The notes under the pieces were generated by a model. That model worked only from the letters and a program-made list of their open reading frames with translations. It was not told the DNA's origin and did no database searches. Positions 1-6,280 of a stretch of 6,280 bases of DNA are shown here, piece after piece. Each line of letters begins with the position of its first letter. Positions within the stretch are counted from its first letter, which is position 1. The position numbers and the translations under genes are program-made. Source of the DNA: Tannerella sp. (GTDB lineage Bacteria; Bacteroidota; Bacteroidia; Bacteroidales; Tannerellaceae); assembly GCA_031277235.1 (NCBI GenBank), contig JAITMT010000482.1, positions 1 through 6,280 on the forward strand, in the 5' to 3' direction.

Positions 1-2
1 TG

Positions 3-32
3 CAAAAGTATGAATTAATTTTCAGATTACAA
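3..32 (-). promoter_or_regulatory. Candidate Bacteroidota promoter for a leftward gene outside the window
   Basis: On the minus strand, TACTTTTG (plus positions 3-10) matches the Bacteroidota -7 consensus TAnnTTTG and continues as GCA. A TTG (30-32) lies 19 bp upstream, close to the expected distance of the -33 element (TTTG consensus). The promoter would overlap the ruvB stop codon and fire leftwards, so the transcription start and the gene served lie outside the window. The same pair with the same spacing recurs upstream of ruvB at 1188-1217. The call rests on motif match alone. Confidence 0.4.
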
Positions 33-1064
33 TGTATCAAACAGCGAATTTTGCGTCGGGAAGCGGGTCTTTCCCAGATGTTTATACGCCAAGTCGGTAA
101 CTTCCCGACCGCGCGGCGTGCGTTTGATGAATCCTTCCTGAATCAGGAACGGCTCATAGACTTCTTCGAGCGTGCCGGGGTCTTCGCTCAAGGCGGTGGC
201 TAAGGTCGTCAGTCCCACCGGTCCGCCGCCGAATTTGTCAATGATGGTATTGAGTAACTTGTTGTCTATCTGGTCTAAACCGTACTTGTCTATGTTCAGC
301 GCCTCGAGCGCATAACAGGCGATTGCCTTGTCAATATCGCCGCTACCCTTGACCTGCGCAAAATCGCGCACGCGGCGCAACAGGGCGTTTGCCACGCGGG
401 GCGTTCCGCGACTTCTGCCCGCAATCTCGCGCGCCGCCGACAGTTCGCAACGGATACCCAGAATATCGGCGCTTCGCAGGACGATTTTCGTCAGAGTCGC
501 CACATCGTAATATTCGAGGTGCATATTGATACCGAATCTTGCCCGTAAAGGACTGGTTAACAGACCGCTCCGGGTCGTTGCGCCAATCAGCGTAAACGGT
601 TTGAGACCGATCTGGATGGAACGTGCGCTGGGTCCCTTATCTATCATAATATCAATGCGATAGTCTTCCATGGCAGAATACAGGTATTCTTCCACGATGG
701 GACTGAGGCGGTGGATTTCATCAATGAAAAGCACGTCGTTTTTGTCGAGCGAAGTCAGAACGCCCGCCAAATCGCCCGGTTTGTCGAGCACCGGTCCCGA
801 AGTGATTTTGATACCGACGCCCAATTCGTTGGCAATGATGTTCGAGAGCGTTGTCTTGCCCAGTCCGGGCGGTCCGTGCAGCAGTACGTGGTCAAGCGCC
901 TCGCTGCGCATACGCGCCGCCAGGACAAATATTTTCAGGTTTTCGATAATCTTGCCTTGCCCGCTGAAATCCTCGAACGCCAGCGGACGCAACTTGTTTT
1001 CGTATTCCTTTTCATTATCCGGCGCCTGCTTCGCCTCGTTTCTTATGTCAAATTCTTCCTGCAT
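27..1064 (-). CDS. ruvB: Holliday junction branch migration ATPase RuvB
   Basis: RuvB is the hexameric AAA+ motor that, with RuvA, drives branch migration of Holliday junctions in the cytoplasm during recombinational repair. The 345-residue product has the full family layout. Walker A is GPPGLGKTT at residues 64-72, Walker B is LFIDE at 112-116, the sensor-1 stretch GATTRSG is at 161-167, and the arginine-finger motif LRARFG starts at 173 (R174). The sensor-2-type motif RGTPR and a C-terminal winged-helix DNA-binding domain ending in the family-typical RTPRGREVTDLAY follow. The start at 1064 (MQEEFDIRN) is chosen because family members begin with this kind of sequence. The in-frame ATG 54 bp upstream (1118) would add an unrelated 18-residue tail and lies inside promoter-like motifs. 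AAGGA sits only 2 nt before the ATG, too close for a classical ribosome site, as is common in Bacteroidota. The gene is intact, of normal length, and divergent from the glycosidase genes. No ruvA or ruvC is in view. Confidence 0.97.
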   Translation of the reverse strand: MQEEFDIRNEAKQAPDNEKEYENKLRPLAFEDFSGQGKIIENLKIFVLAARMRSEALDHVLLHGPPGLGKTTLSNIIANELGVGIKITSGPVLDKPGDLAGVLTSLDKNDVLFIDEIHRLSPIVEEYLYSAMEDYRIDIMIDKGPSARSIQIGLKPFTLIGATTRSGLLTSPLRARFGINMHLEYYDVATLTKIVLRSADILGIRCELSAAREIAGRSRGTPRVANALLRRVRDFAQVKGSGDIDKAIACYALEALNIDKYGLDQIDNKLLNTIIDKFGGGPVGLTTLATALSEDPGTLEEVYEPFLIQEGFIKRTPRGREVTDLAYKHLGKTRFPTQNSLFDTL

Positions 1065-1085
1065 TTTCCTTGAATAAGGCACATT

Positions 1086-1119
1086 CAAATGTAACCTTAT
1101 GAATGAATTATTCTGCAAA
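1086..1119 (-). promoter_or_regulatory. Candidate proximal ruvB promoter
   Basis: Read on the minus strand, TACATTTG (plus 1086-1093) fits the Bacteroidota -7 consensus TAnnTTTG. A perfect -33 TTTG (plus 1116-1119) lies 22 bp further upstream, at the long end of usual spacing. Transcription would start near 1079-1081, giving a leader of roughly 15-20 nt before the ruvB ATG at 1064, and would exclude the alternative upstream ATG at 1118. An overlapping second match, TAATTTTG at 1116-1123, also fits the -7 consensus but I see no -33 partner for it. The region is AT-rich, so chance matches are possible. Confidence 0.45.
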
Positions 1120-1187
1120 ATTAATCAAAAATCTTTACCGGGCGTTAAAAACGGCGACTTTTTTCTTTTTAATCCTCAGGCGGGATG

Positions 1188-1217
1188 CAAAAGTATTGTT
1201 TCATGCGTTTGCCCCAA
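1188..1217 (-). promoter_or_regulatory. Candidate distal ruvB promoter
   Basis: On the minus strand TACTTTTG followed by CA (plus 1186-1195) is a strong match to the Bacteroidota -7 box, with TTG (1215-1217) 19 bp upstream as a -33 element. It would start transcription near 1181 and give ruvB a leader of about 115 nt. The arrangement is the same as the candidate at 3-32, which strengthens both. If active it would make ruvB a two-promoter gene together with the proximal candidate. I see no other start-worthy ORF between this site and ruvB. Confidence 0.45.
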
Positions 1218-1262
1218 TTCAATAAAAAAGAGCATAAAATTCTATTTTAAGCCGGTTATTAA

Positions 1263-1293
1263 TTGTTTTTTTAATCCCTTTTCTTTTTCTTTG
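1263..1293 (+). promoter_or_regulatory. Weak candidate promoter for the beta-helix/GH43-GH95 unit
   Basis: The only plus-strand arrangement resembling a Bacteroidota promoter before the ATG at 1318 is TTG (1263-1265), a 20-bp gap, then TTTCTTTG (1286-1293). The latter differs from TAnnTTTG at one specified base and continues as CA. The start would fall near 1300, leaving a leader of under 20 nt. No exact TAnnTTTG is present on this strand between 1065 and 1317. Glycan-use genes are often controlled by hybrid two-component or ECF sigma/anti-sigma systems whose sites I cannot recognise here, so this call is tentative. Confidence 0.25.
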
Positions 1294-1317
1294 CAAAAAA
1301 TTCAATCATTTATTACC

Positions 1318-4300
1318 ATGAAACAAATAATTTCAATTTTTCTCCTCGCCTTTCTCTCCGCAAGTTTGTGTTTTTCGCAAACCGAAGCGCAATGGAGAAT
1401 CATCGAATCATCCGGCTATGAGTCGGAGGATGTGGCTGTCGCCGCCTTTACGGACGCCGACCATGCCTCGATTGACAAAACGGGGACAAACAATTCCCGC
1501 ACAGGCATTCAGGAATTGCTGAACAGGCTCGGAAATATCGGCGGCGGAACACTGTATCTTTCTGCCGGAAGATATAAAGTTGATGGATTGTTGGTTATTC
1601 CCAAAGGTGTCGTCTTGCGGGGCGACTGGAAACAGCCGCAAAAGGATGCACCCGTTGAAGGCACGCTCCTGATGGCATACAGCGGAAGAGGAACCGAAGA
1701 CGAAGCAAGCGCTTTTATCACGATGGAGCCTTCCACGGGTCTTTATGACGTTGCTATCTGGTATCCCGAACAGTTGCCCGGAAACATCGTACCTTATCCA
1801 CCGACCATCCTGTACGGACGGCAGGGCGTCTGGGGCAATGAATACTGCAACGTGCGGAACGTTACGCTGGTCAATTCCTATTCCGGCGTGATTGTTTCGC
1901 GAAACAACGGCGGTGGCTGTCCCAACATTTTCAATCTGTACGGCACGCCCTTGTCGCGCGGTATCGAAATTGACAATATCGCCGATGTGGGTCGTTTCGA
2001 CCGGATTGATTTTTCGCCCGGTTACTGGACTGCTTCCGGTCTTCCGGATGCTCCCGCAAAGGGTGGCGCACACGAACAATACATTCGGGAAAACGCCACG
2101 GCAGTCGTGATGCGGCGCAATGACTGGTCATACACCTGCCATCTTTCCGCAGAAGGCTACCACACCGGATTTTACGCAGGGCAATCGAAAGTCGCCAACG
2201 ATACCTCGAAACCCAACGGACACAACTATCATTTCAGTTTTACGGATTGCACCGAAGCCATCCGTTTGGACGGCGTGGCAAGCGTAGGCATGATGTTCGC
2301 ACATATCCGGATCACGGATTGCGAAAGCGGAATCGTAACCGGAGAAGACGTCGGCGGCGGGGCGGTCGCCCAGTTCTACGACTGCGAAATTGACGCCCGG
2401 AAAGAAGCCATATCGCTTTCCGAAAAAATATCCTTGAAACTGATGACCCGACAATGCAAAATCATCAGTGGAAAGGTCAATATAAACGGCGGCATCTACG
2501 CTTCCGTGGATGGCGATTTCAACAACGAGCCGCCCCAGATCTCGACAGGAACTGCCGCCCGCATGATTCTCACCGGAAACCGCTTTGCGCAACCGGTGGA
2601 AATAAACGACCGGTCGCTGTTTCAAAGCGCCATTGACCATCAGCCGGTATCCGTCAAACCGGCGTCCGAATTTCCCGGAATAAAACCGAGGGAAACGAAA
2701 CCGGCAAAAAACAATCTCCATGTTGTAACGGATTCTGAATTTGGGGCTGTCGCCGACGCCGTTACCGACAATACAGCCGCCCTGCAAAACGCCCTGGACA
2801 AAGCCGGAAACGAAGGCGGCGGAATCGTTTTCCTCCCTCCCGGAAAATACCGCGTAAACGGGAATCTGACCGTTCCGTCAGGCGTGGAATTGAAGGGAGC
2901 GTCCGATGTGGCGTCGGTTCCGAAAGGGCAGGGAAGCATCATCGAAATATATGCCGGAAAAAACGATCCCAACGGCGAGCCGTTCCTGAAATTATCCGAA
3001 AAAAGCGGCATACGCGGAATAACTTTCAATTATCCCGAACAGCGGTCGTCGTTTGCCAAAAATCCGGCGACACTGCCGCAATATCCGTATTGCATGCAGG
3101 CGACCGGCTCGGATGTTTACATCGTCAATGTGGGCGTGCGAGCCACCTATCAAGGCATAGACCTTTTCACCCACCCATGCGACAATCATTACGTGGACTA
3201 CTTTGCGGGTCATGTCTTCAAAAACGCCATGCGGATAGGCGGCGGCTCGACCGGCGGACTCGTCAGCAACACGCAGTTCAATTCCATCGTGATGGCTTAC
3301 GGATACGAAGATCCTAAGTTCGGCGCTTGGCCCAATTCCGACAGCGACCAGGCTTCCCGGGATGCGGTATATGATCAAAACTGGAAGGAACTGGAGTTCA
3401 TGATACTGGAAGACTGCAAAGACCAACTGTTATACAACAATTTTCATTACGCCTCGCATCGGGGAATTATTTTCGGAAAAAACGGAACTGCCCCGTCCGG
3501 CATTTCGATGGGACTGGGATTGGACGCGTCGCTTCGCAGCATTTGTTTTGAAGGGTTAGACGCCGACAAGGGCTTCGACCTGATAAATACGCAAGTCGTA
3601 TCGGTAGCAAGGGACTTGTATGCAGATACGAAATTCATCGAGACGTCGCCCGATTTTACGGGAGAAGCCTATCTGTTCAATTCCGATTATTGGGGAAACG
3701 CCCGGTATGCAGGCGTTTTTGGTGGCGGAACGGTGAATCTCGTCGTGCCGCATTTCGAGCAGTACGGGAGTCTGCGGTTCCTTGAGATTACCGGCGGCGC
3801 GAACATTAACATCTCAACCGGCGACGTAAACGCTTCCAATTTTGTTGCCGGTGGCAAAACCGGTCAGGTATCGGTTGAATCGTCGGTCGTTGCGCCGTCT
3901 TCCCCGCCGGGATACCGTTCATGGCGAAACAACCTCACCACCGCACCCGTTCTTCGACCGCAGGCGACCTTGCCCCGCAACGGATGGATTGCCACGGCTA
4001 ATATCTCCAATGCGAGTCCGAACAATGCCATAGACGGCAGACCCGACACGAGATGGGATACAAGCGCGTCGCAATATCCGGGACAATGGTTTGCGGTAGA
4101 TACGCGCCAACCGAACACCTTCAATACAGTGATACTGGACGCTTCCGGCAGCCCGGACGACTGGCCCGCCGCCTATGCCGTGTATGTATCCGGCAACGGC
4201 ATAGACTGGGGCAATCCCATCGCTACAGGGACGCAGCAGTCTGCCGTAGTCATCATCAACCTGCCTGTAACAACGGCGCGCCACGTCAAAATAATACAAA

Positions 4301-4608
4301 CCGGCAGCGGAAAAACACTGTACTGGAGCATACACGAGTTTTACCTGGCTTTGCTGGAAACAACCGCGGTCGAGCAGGTAAGAGCCGGAGACATGTTGCA
4401 CCTGTATCTTGCCGGCAAGCGGCTTTACATTTCCGGCAATGAGCAATTGCACGCCGCAATCGGGATATACAACATTGCCGGGCAACTTGTCCGGACGGGC
4501 AGTCTTTCGGAAAACGGAATTTCAGTAGAAAACCTCCCCGCAGGCATATACATCGTCGTGCTTCAAAGCGGCGACAAAACAACGAATCGGAAAATAATCA
4601 TTAACTAA
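1318..4608 (+). CDS. Secreted tandem beta-helix protein with F5/8 C domain and T9SS sorting domain
   Basis: This is a predicted exported, glycan-active protein of 1096 residues. Residues 1-24 form a signal peptide (MKQIISIFLL, hydrophobic core, FSQ near the cut). There are two pectate-lyase-3 (GH28-related) beta-helix halves: the first opens near residue 42 with GGGTLYL at 75-81, the second near 469 with GGGIVFLPP at 500-508. Each carries YPEQ at matching distance (149-152 and 572-575). A proline/lysine-rich linker (about 448-468) separates them. An F5/8-type C domain spans about 885-1010 (NAIDGRPDTRWDT; end IHEFYL). Residues about 1018-1096 are a T9SS type A sorting domain (IYNIAGQLV, NLPAGIYIV, basic end KIIIN), so the protein probably crosses the outer membrane by T9SS and is surface-attached or released. 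The start at 1318 is set by the signal peptide; the frame is open to 1099, but the upstream part is AT-rich and lacks protein character. Tandem helices recall GH55 enzymes, but no catalytic residues can be assigned, so hydrolase versus lyase is unresolved. Confidence 0.88.
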   Translation: MKQIISIFLLAFLSASLCFSQTEAQWRIIESSGYESEDVAVAAFTDADHASIDKTGTNNSRTGIQELLNRLGNIGGGTLYLSAGRYKVDGLLVIPKGVVLRGDWKQPQKDAPVEGTLLMAYSGRGTEDEASAFITMEPSTGLYDVAIWYPEQLPGNIVPYPPTILYGRQGVWGNEYCNVRNVTLVNSYSGVIVSRNNGGGCPNIFNLYGTPLSRGIEIDNIADVGRFDRIDFSPGYWTASGLPDAPAKGGAHEQYIRENATAVVMRRNDWSYTCHLSAEGYHTGFYAGQSKVANDTSKPNGHNYHFSFTDCTEAIRLDGVASVGMMFAHIRITDCESGIVTGEDVGGGAVAQFYDCEIDARKEAISLSEKISLKLMTRQCKIISGKVNINGGIYASVDGDFNNEPPQISTGTAARMILTGNRFAQPVEINDRSLFQSAIDHQPVSVKPASEFPGIKPRETKPAKNNLHVVTDSEFGAVADAVTDNTAALQNALDKAGNEGGGIVFLPPGKYRVNGNLTVPSGVELKGASDVASVPKGQGSIIEIYAGKNDPNGEPFLKLSEKSGIRGITFNYPEQRSSFAKNPATLPQYPYCMQATGSDVYIVNVGVRATYQGIDLFTHPCDNHYVDYFAGHVFKNAMRIGGGSTGGLVSNTQFNSIVMAYGYEDPKFGAWPNSDSDQASRDAVYDQNWKELEFMILEDCKDQLLYNNFHYASHRGIIFGKNGTAPSGISMGLGLDASLRSICFEGLDADKGFDLINTQVVSVARDLYADTKFIETSPDFTGEAYLFNSDYWGNARYAGVFGGGTVNLVVPHFEQYGSLRFLEITGGANINISTGDVNASNFVAGGKTGQVSVESSVVAPSSPPGYRSWRNNLTTAPVLRPQATLPRNGWIATANISNASPNNAIDGRPDTRWDTSASQYPGQWFAVDTRQPNTFNTVILDASGSPDDWPAAYAVYVSGNGIDWGNPIATGTQQSAVVIINLPVTTARHVKIIQTGSGKTLYWSIHEFYLALLETTAVEQVRAGDMLHLYLAGKRLYISGNEQLHAAIGIYNIAGQLVRTGSLSENGISVENLPAGIYIVVLQSGDKTTNRKIIIN

Positions 4609-4616
4609 TCATAAAT

Positions 4617-6280
4617 ATGCAAACATTATTCAAAACTATCATTGCTTTATGCCTGTCGCTGACCGGCATCGCCACCCAAGCGCAAAACAACCCCTTCGTC
4701 CGCCACCTCTACACCGCCGATCCGTCGGCGCACGTGTGGGCAGACGGACGCCTGTACGTATATCCGTCGCACGACATTGATCCGCCGCGCGGCTGCGACC
4801 TGATGGACCGGTACCATGTTTTTTCAACCGACGACATGGAAAACTGGACGGATCACGGCGAAATACTCCGTGCCGAACAGGTACCCTGGGGGCGACCCGA
4901 AGGCGGTTTCATGTGGGCGCCCGACTGCGCCTACAAAAACGGTACCTACTATTTCTACTTCCCGCACCCCAGCGGAACGGACTGGAACAATACCTGGAAA
5001 ATCGGCGTCGCCACCAGTAAAAGTCCCGACAAGGATTTCAAAGCGCTCGACTTCTACATGGCGGGCTTGGAAGACGCTTTCGCCATGATTGACCCCTGTG
5101 TTTTTGTGGACGACGACGGGCAGGCGTACTTCTACTTTGGCGGAGGCGCGCGATGCAAAGGCGCAAAGTTGAAGGACAATATGGTAGAATTGGACGGCGA
5201 ATTGCAGGATATGACCGGACTGGAAGATTTCCACGAAGCCGCGTGGGTGTTCAAAAGGAACGGCGTATATTATATAATGTACGCAGACAATTTGCAGGGA
5301 CGAAACCGCCTGCGTTATGCCACCTCCGAAAGTCCGCTGGGACCCTGGAAATATCAGGGCGTCCTGTTGGAATCCGTCAGTTCCGACACCAATCACGGTT
5401 CTGTTGTCGAGTACAAGGGGCAGTGGTATCTTTTCTACCACACCTGTGATATTTCGGGACGCGGAAACCTGCGCTCCATCTGCTGGGATAAACTCTTTTT
5501 CAATTCTGACGGAACCATTCAAAAAGTAATTCAGACTGCAGGACTGGAAGCAAGCCGCCGGAAAAACAGGATTGACGCCAACTGGACGGACAGGGCGCAA
5601 GTTCAAGGTTCAAGGTTAGAGGTTCAAGGTTCAAAGTTGACGGAACCTGAAACCTTAAACCTTGAACTTCCAACTTTGAACTCAAAATTATGGTACCGCC
5701 AGCCCGCGAAAGTCTGGGAAGAGGCTTTACCGCTCGGAAACGGCAGGCTCGGCGCGATGGTATTCGGAGGCGTTGCCGACGAACGGATACAACTCAACGA
5801 AAATACGCTCTGGGACGGTTTTCCCTTGAATCCGAACAATCCCGAAGGCTTGAAAGCGTTGCCGGAAGTGCAGCGTTTGCTCTTTGAAAACAAGAATAAC
5901 GAGGCGGTAGAGTTGGCTTCCAAGACGATGATGGGCATTCCGAAAGGCGTAAAATCCTACCAGTCGCTGGGCGAATTGTGGTTCGATACGCCCGGGATGA
6001 CCGCCGAAAATTATATCCGAAGTTTAGACCTTTCCACGGCTATCGCCACGACCCGATACACGTCGGACGGCGTAAACTACGTGCGCGAATATTTCGCTTC
6101 CGCGCCCGACAATGTGATTGTGGTACGAATCACCGCCGACAAGGGAAAGAAAATCAATCTCAATCTAAGTTTGCGCCGCGAGAGGGACGCCGAATGTCGA
6201 GGCTTGGAATCCGATCCGCATTCCCTCCTACTCTCCGGACAAATCAGTATAAGGAACAGGGACAGGGATCAGCGGGGCGT
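4617..6280 (+). CDS. GH43-GH95 fusion glycosidase, 3' end beyond window
   Basis: The frame is open from ATG 4617 to the window edge (554 complete codons, no stop). Residues 1-22 are a signal peptide (MQTLFKTIIALCL; cut after TQA). Residues about 25-311 are a complete GH43 five-bladed propeller. D35 (TADPSAHVW) is the likely base, D159 (MIDPCVFVDDDG) the pKa-modulating aspartate, and E207 (FHEAAWVFKRNGVYYIMYA) the acid; H260 in NHGSVV is the usual propeller histidine. Known GH43 activities include arabinofuranosidase, xylosidase and exo-galactosidase; the subfamily is not assignable by eye. Residues 329-356 are a linker encoded by a heptamer inverted repeat. From 358 a GH95 N-terminal domain begins (KLWYRQPAKVWEEALPLGNG, then GAMVFGG, RIQLNENTLW, SYQSLGELWF). 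GH95 contains alpha-1,2-L-fucosidases and alpha-L-galactosidases. Its catalytic residues lie beyond the window, so activity cannot be judged. The whole protein should be roughly 1100-1200 residues. The gene follows the beta-helix gene by 8 bp with no Shine-Dalgarno site, so co-transcription is likely. The GH95 part has no in-frame ATG before about 5758. Confidence 0.9.
   Translation, partial: MQTLFKTIIALCLSLTGIATQAQNNPFVRHLYTADPSAHVWADGRLYVYPSHDIDPPRGCDLMDRYHVFSTDDMENWTDHGEILRAEQVPWGRPEGGFMWAPDCAYKNGTYYFYFPHPSGTDWNNTWKIGVATSKSPDKDFKALDFYMAGLEDAFAMIDPCVFVDDDGQAYFYFGGGARCKGAKLKDNMVELDGELQDMTGLEDFHEAAWVFKRNGVYYIMYADNLQGRNRLRYATSESPLGPWKYQGVLLESVSSDTNHGSVVEYKGQWYLFYHTCDISGRGNLRSICWDKLFFNSDGTIQKVIQTAGLEASRRKNRIDANWTDRAQVQGSRLEVQGSKLTEPETLNLELPTLNSKLWYRQPAKVWEEALPLGNGRLGAMVFGGVADERIQLNENTLWDGFPLNPNNPEGLKALPEVQRLLFENKNNEAVELASKTMMGIPKGVKSYQSLGELWFDTPGMTAENYIRSLDLSTAIATTRYTSDGVNYVREYFASAPDNVIVVRITADKGKKINLNLSLRRERDAECRGLESDPHSLLLSGQISIRNRDRDQRG
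5601..5684. repeat. Heptamer inverted repeat lying in frame inside the fusion gene
   Basis: Twelve 7-bp units make two 42-bp arms. The left arm (5601-5642) has six units close to GTTCAAG: three exact, the others GTTAGAG, GTTCAAA and GTTGACG. The right arm (5643-5684) has six units of the complementary sense: GAACCTG, AAACCTT twice, GAACTTC, CAACTTT and GAACTCA. The arms are imperfectly complementary with almost no loop, so both DNA and mRNA could fold into a long imperfect hairpin. Because three units equal seven codons, the left arm is translated as a 7-residue repeat, VQGSRLE then VQGSKLT (residues 329-342). It sits exactly between the GH43 and GH95 modules. Its base pattern is unlike the flanking coding sequence, suggesting an inserted dispersed repeat. 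Similar heptamer tracts are, from memory, common between genes in some Bacteroidota. Confidence 0.85.

Noticed and set aside
1065..1118. Longer ruvB starting at ATG 1118
   Set aside because: The 18 extra residues do not resemble RuvB, and the stretch holds candidate promoter boxes; the ATG at 1064 gives the family-typical N-terminus.
1140..1176. Possible terminator hairpin followed by a T-rich run on the plus strand
   Set aside because: The best stem I can form is about 4 bp (CGTT/AACG), and no plus-strand gene in view ends upstream of it.
1..1196. TGCAAAAGTAT copies as target-site duplications of a mobile element carrying ruvB
   Set aside because: The motif contains the Bacteroidota -7 box, ruvB is a core gene with normal features, and there are no terminal inverted repeats or transposase.
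1099..1317. N-terminal extension of the beta-helix protein starting at ATG 1099
   Set aside because: The added 73 residues come from AT-rich intergenic-type sequence with no protein character and would bury a clear signal peptide starting at 1318.
1318..1389. Lipoprotein signal (Cys near residue 20) in the beta-helix protein
   Set aside because: The residues before the cysteine are S-A-S-L; leucine at -1 does not fit a lipobox, and the T9SS sorting domain fits signal peptidase I export.
1408..2079. Antisense ORF of 223 codons, and a similar one at 2128-2787
   Set aside because: Both lie wholly opposite the beta-helix gene, show no recognisable domain, and are explained by codon bias in the sense gene.
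4824..5606. Antisense ORF of 260 codons opposite the GH43 module
   Set aside because: The sense strand encodes a complete GH43 with all catalytic residues; the antisense product has no recognisable family features.
5601..5684. CRISPR array or transcription terminator
   Set aside because: Units are 7 bp with no spacers, so it is not CRISPR. It lies inside an open coding frame, is not GC-rich and has no following T-run, so a terminator is unlikely.
5690..5887. ATG at 5690 as the start of a separate GH95 gene
   Set aside because: It is out of frame with the GH95 protein and its product is a short basic shadow peptide.

Overview
The window looks like Bacteroidota chromosome, most likely Bacteroidales. 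Three independent signs support this: a RuvB with Bacteroidales-like wording, a C-terminal sorting domain of the type IX secretion system (T9SS) on one protein, and AT-rich gene starts carrying TAnnTTTG-type -7 boxes instead of clear Shine-Dalgarno sites. I cannot name the genus from the sequence.

Layout. Positions 27-1064 (minus strand) hold a complete ruvB, the Holliday-junction branch-migration motor. Positions 1065-1317 are an AT-rich divergent intergenic region with several minus-strand promoter-like motifs facing ruvB and one weak plus-strand candidate. Positions 1318-4608 (plus) encode a 1096-residue secreted protein with two tandem beta-helix (pectate-lyase-3-like) halves, an F5/8-type C (discoidin/CBM32-like) carbohydrate-binding domain and a T9SS sorting domain. 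Only 8 bp later, at 4617, a second plus-strand gene starts. It stays open to the last base of the window, so it has no stop here. It encodes a signal peptide, a complete GH43 five-bladed beta-propeller glycosidase, a short linker, and the N-terminal part of a GH95 (alpha-L-fucosidase/alpha-L-galactosidase type) enzyme.

The most striking point is the junction of the GH43 and GH95 modules. The linker is encoded by an 84-bp inverted repeat (5601-5684) made of six GTTCAAG-like heptamers followed by six heptamers in the complementary sense. A perfect copy of the second arm would put a TGA in every reading frame every 21 nt. Both TGAs expected in the reading frame used here are replaced (codons 345 and 352). 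The GH95 module has no in-frame ATG and no signal peptide of its own at its N-terminus, so it can be exported only as part of the fusion. This suggests that a dispersed heptamer repeat fused, or came to join, two neighbouring glycosidase genes.

Function. The two plus-strand genes look like one transcription unit of exported glycan-degrading proteins: a cell-surface or released beta-helix enzyme with a glycan-binding domain, and a bifunctional exo-glycosidase that could remove arabinose/xylose/galactose-type and fucose/L-galactose-type side residues. No SusC/SusD pair or regulator is visible, so the substrate (a fucosylated or L-galactosylated plant polysaccharide is a reasonable guess) is inference. 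ruvB is a housekeeping neighbour transcribed away from this unit.
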